5,698 bases of DNA from Candidatus Kaiserbacteria bacterium. Lineage in GTDB: Bacteria; Patescibacteria; Paceibacteria; UBA9973; UBA2100. Under the pieces are notes generated by a model. The model ran no database searches. It was not told where the DNA came from and was given only the letters and a program-made list of their open reading frames with translations. Below are positions 5,444-5,698 of this stretch, in pieces. Numbering within the stretch: the first letter of the stretch is position 1; every line of letters begins with the position of its first letter. The stretch lies in assembly GCA_002401495.1 (NCBI GenBank), contig NVTG01000094.1, forward strand, positions 1-5,698, read 5' to 3'. The position numbers and the translations under genes were made by a program.

Positions 5444-5490
5444 GCGGCCTGTCCATGGCCAGACTTTGGCCAGCTTTTGGGACAGGCCGC
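5444..5490. other. Strong two-tier stem-loop (11-bp perfect outer stem)
   Basis: GCGGCCTGTCC (5444-5454) and GGACAGGCCGC (5480-5490) are perfect inverse complements. Inside, TGGCCA (5456-5461) can pair with TGGCCA (5467-5472) around a GACTT loop. An alternative pairing exists: GCTGGC (5422-5427) with GCCAGC (5469-5474). The structure is GC-rich between AT-rich flanks. Neither strand has a T-run after it, so it is not a classic intrinsic terminator. It lies 58 nt after the stop of the minus-strand frame ending at 5551 and about 390 nt before the small terminase gene. It may be a terminator of another type, a structured RNA, or a site in DNA; I cannot tell. Confidence 0.6.
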
Positions 5491-5550
5491 TAACCTATTG
5501 AATTATATATATAAATCTAAATATTACAGGATGTGGATGGAAAGGTGGAC

Positions 5551-5697
5551 TTAGCGAACTATTAGCTCACCACCCAAATTGTTAATTTTAACTTGGTAAG
5601 CCTGAATGGCTTCAAAAGTACGAAGATTACAAAAATCAATAGCTTGAATCAGGATGCTAACAAGACGAGGAGGGAAACGAAGAAAAGAAAGATGAAA
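5551..5697 (-). CDS. C-terminal end of an unidentified protein, cut by the window edge
   Basis: From the right edge a minus-strand frame is open for 48 codons to TAA at 5553-5551. It contains LVSILIQAIDFCNLRTFEAI and ends QVKINNLGGELIVR. I do not recognise it. Codons are strongly T-ending (CTT, CGT, ATT, GTT, GCT), quite unlike the GCC/GGC-rich packaging genes, which suggests a different origin or that this is not coding. Forty-eight open codons in AT-rich sequence is only modest evidence. If real, it is the gene transcribed just before the packaging block. Confidence 0.4.
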   Translation of the reverse strand, partial: FHLSFLRFPPRLVSILIQAIDFCNLRTFEAIQAYQVKINNLGGELIVR

Positions 5698-5698
5698 T

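Noticed and set aside
5394..5500. tRNA-like or CRISPR-like structure
   Set aside because: The stem-loop has no cloverleaf arms or CCA-type end, and there is no repeat-spacer array anywhere in the window.
1..5698. A complete defence or counter-defence system
   Set aside because: No nuclease, helicase, toxin-antitoxin pair or other defence-family motif is present outside the packaging genes; the plus-strand CxxC gene alone is not enough.

Overview
The window is part of a tailed-phage genome, or of a prophage. It carries the DNA-packaging and portal module of a short-tailed (podovirus-type) phage, read right to left on the minus strand. Three proteins support this: a terminase large subunit with a complete set of motifs, a podovirus head-to-tail connector (portal), and a GNAT-fold protein of the T7 gp13-like type. 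The host is not identified. Base composition, Shine-Dalgarno sites and gene families fit a Gram-negative proteobacterium, possibly an alphaproteobacterium, but this is inference. There is no integrase or lysogeny gene in view, so lifestyle cannot be decided.

Right edge (about 5053-5698): a mostly gene-poor stretch. It holds the 3' end of an AT-rich minus-strand reading frame (5551-5697), a strong two-tier stem-loop (5444-5490), a doubtful 74-codon frame, and an AT-rich leader with a 25-bp near-perfect dyad (5121-5145) and a TTGACC promoter-like box. This leader probably drives the packaging genes.

Main run, minus strand, in order of transcription: putative terminase small subunit (5052-4384), terminase large subunit (4391-2868, 8-bp overlap), GNAT-like protein (2871-2314, ATGA overlap), a 57-aa phage protein (2274-2101) and a 69-aa protein (2104-1895, ATGA overlap). 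After an interruption come a 104-aa protein (1461-1147), a 75-aa Pro/Lys-rich protein (1147-920, TAATG overlap) and the portal (916 to beyond the left edge). The tight stop/start overlaps suggest translational coupling.

The interruption (1462-1894) is the most interesting part. It holds one plus-strand gene for a 76-aa protein with two CxxC knuckles, behind an AT-rich divergent intergenic region. That region contains three 9-bp elements in alternating orientation, each separated by exactly 5 bp. A related element lies upstream of the packaging genes. The arrangement looks like a separately regulated accessory gene placed inside a late operon. A second oddity is a 38-bp imperfect repeat that gives two neighbouring minus-strand genes nearly the same acidic C-terminal tail ending in EDGEI.

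Together the genes would recognise and cut concatemeric DNA (small and large terminase), pump it into the procapsid through the portal, and supply a virion-associated or assembly factor (GNAT-like). The small proteins are phage-typical but have no known function. I found no complete new defence or counter-defence system here. The plus-strand gene with its operator-like array is the best candidate for something undescribed.
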